A DNA stretch of 28,442 nucleotides from Saprolegnia diclina VS20 (taxonomy: Eukaryota > Oomycota > Saprolegniomycetes > Saprolegniales > Saprolegniaceae), in the NCBI RefSeq assembly GCF_000281045.1, contig NW_008246119.1, positions 355,134-383,575 of the forward strand, read 5' to 3'. Both the position numbers and the translations under genes were made by a program. Below the pieces are notes generated by a model that saw only the letters and a program-made list of their open reading frames with translations, ran no database searches and had not been told where the DNA came from. Shown in pieces: positions 27,600 to 28,442 of the stretch; positions within the stretch are counted from its first letter, which is position 1; each line of letters begins with the position of its first letter.

Positions 27600-28442
27600 T
27601 TACGAGGCCCACGGGTCTTGCTTGGGCGCCTCTTCGTCGTCGACGTCCTTGTGCGTCGGCTCGATGTCAAACTCCTTTTGGATCTCGTCGAACGTCTTGT
27701 GCGCCGTCTCGGGCACGACAAAGTAGATAAAGATAACGTACGCGATGAGGAAGGCGACGAAGATGAAGAACGCGTAGTTGCCGAGGCTGTTGTCCTTGGA
27801 AATCGTCGGGTAGAAGACGCCGACGAGGAAGTTGCCGACCCACGTGCACATCGTGCCAATCGCGCCCGAGTTGGCGTGAAGAAAGTCGGGGAAGATTTCG
27901 CCCGTGACCATCCACGCCATCGGGCCGATCGAGAGACAGAACGCGCCGACGTAGAGACCGGTCGCGAGCACCGAGAGGATCGGACTCGACACCAAGAGCG
28001 AGATGATGATGCCCACGGACGCGATCGCCATGAGCGTCATGAAGCTGAGCAGCAAAGTGCGGCGCTTGAACTTGTCCATGATGCGCGCGGCCACCAAGAT
28101 CATGGTCGTGCGCACGACGTTGACGATCGTGTTGCCGACGCGCGGGTCGGTCACGCCGGCGCTGAAGAAGATGGACGACGAGTAGTACATGACGGCGTTG
28201 ATACCGCAGAGCTGCTGCGCCGAGCAGAGCACCATGCCAATGATGAGCTGCTTGCGATACTTCTTCGAGAAGAGCGCCGCCCACGCGTTGACACCCTCGG
28301 TCTCCTTGACTTCTTCTTCGTGGGCCGCAATCATCGCGTTCAAAATCGCCTCCGTGTTGCACGGCCGATACAAGCGCTTGAGCTCCTTGAGCGCCAAGTC
28401 GTTCTGGCCGTGCGTGACGAGCCACACCGGGCTTTTCGTCGT
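27600..28442 (-). CDS. Sugar-porter transporter, second copy (5' part beyond the window)
   Basis: Minus-strand partial gene equal to residues 267-546 of the transporter at 21774-23414: 280 codons plus stop, protein-identical in every shared residue, with about 11 nucleotide differences that are all silent. It retains helices 7-12 with QQLCGINAVMYYSSSIF, MDKFKRRTLLL, GPMAWMVTGEIFP and VPETAHKTFDEI. It is cut by the window edge, not by a visible break, so whether the gene is complete is unknown. It is convergent with USP copy 2 exactly as the first pair is. Confidence 0.95.
   Translation of the reverse strand, partial: TTKSPVWLVTHGQNDLALKELKRLYRPCNTEAILNAMIAAHEEEVKETEGVNAWAALFSKKYRKQLIIGMVLCSAQQLCGINAVMYYSSSIFFSAGVTDPRVGNTIVNVVRTTMILVAARIMDKFKRRTLLLSFMTLMAIASVGIIISLLVSSPILSVLATGLYVGAFCLSIGPMAWMVTGEIFPDFLHANSGAIGTMCTWVGNFLVGVFYPTISKDNSLGNYAFFIFVAFLIAYVIFIYFVVPETAHKTFDEIQKEFDIEPTHKDVDDEEAPKQDPWAS

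Larger units (their letters stand above)
25600..28442 (-). repeat. Right arm of giant inverted repeat (runs off the window)
   Basis: Reverse-complement partner of 22572-25414, with coordinates summing to 51014 throughout, which shows there are no net indels. It is still in full homology at the final base of the window, so the true arm is longer than 2843 bp or the underlying contig stops here. Substitutions are spread over the arm, about 11 in transporter codons, 4 in the convergent intergenic region, 19 in USP codons and 1 upstream of USP (counted by eye). Confidence 0.95.

Noticed and set aside
22572-28442. Inverted repeat as terminal repeats of a large mobile element
   Set aside because: The arms contain ordinary host genes, no transposase or integrase is present, and the central spacer is only 185 bp without coding capacity.

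Overview
The window looks like nuclear DNA of an oomycete, most likely a saprolegnialean water mould (Saprolegnia/Achlya/Aphanomyces relatives). The reasons are: GC-rich third codon positions, very tight gene spacing, many tiny GT-AG introns (38-56 nt, nearly all ending in TAG), a KRE6/SKN1-type glucan enzyme of the GH16 family, and a complete eukaryotic gene set. No rRNA, tRNA, CRISPR array, transposon or virus-like element was recognised. The lineage is an inference from architecture, not from a database match.

Layout. 1-2229: no recognisable gene (one unassigned open frame on the minus strand). 2230-3639 (+): Ariadne-type RBR ubiquitin ligase. 3913-5097 (-): chromo-barrel/Tudor-knot chromatin protein, 2 exons. 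5723-6259 (+): SFT2-like Golgi vesicle-traffic membrane protein. 6319-8812 (+): 680-residue protein of degenerate EF-hands, 11 exons. 8827-10639 (-): MATE transporter, 4 exons. 11160-13705 (-): secreted, membrane-anchored GH16 (SKN1/KRE6) protein, 8 exons. 13930-14658 (+): unrecognised 242-residue protein. 14696-15862 (-): BMT5-like rRNA methyltransferase fused to zinc fingers, 2 exons. 16123-17235 (+): mitochondrial rhomboid protease, 4 exons. 17313-18757 (-): mitochondrial ribosomal GTPase-like subunit mS29/DAP3, 6 exons. 19228-19782 (-): secreted cysteine-rich protein. 19875-21018 (+): mitochondrial helical-repeat membrane protein, 6 exons. 21774-23414 (+): sugar transporter. 23625-25268 (-): USP-type deubiquitinase.

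The standout is at the right end. From 22572 to the window edge the DNA is a giant imperfect palindrome. The 3' half of the sugar transporter gene, its downstream region and the whole USP gene (22572-25414) recur in reverse orientation at 25600-28442, around a unique 185-bp spacer. By hand comparison the arms differ at about 35 of 2843 positions with no indels. All 11 differences in the transporter are silent, while the USP copies differ at 8 residues. The right arm runs off the window, so either a real head-to-head duplication or two haplotypes joined in assembly can explain it.

Functional themes: ubiquitin attachment and removal (RBR ligase, two USPs), mitochondria (rhomboid, mS29, repeat protein in a run from 16.1 to 21.0 kb), membrane traffic and transport (SFT2, MATE, sugar porter), and cell wall/secretion (GH16, small secreted protein). 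Exon structures were built by hand from reading frame, GT-AG sites and protein-family continuity; every spliced total is an exact multiple of three.
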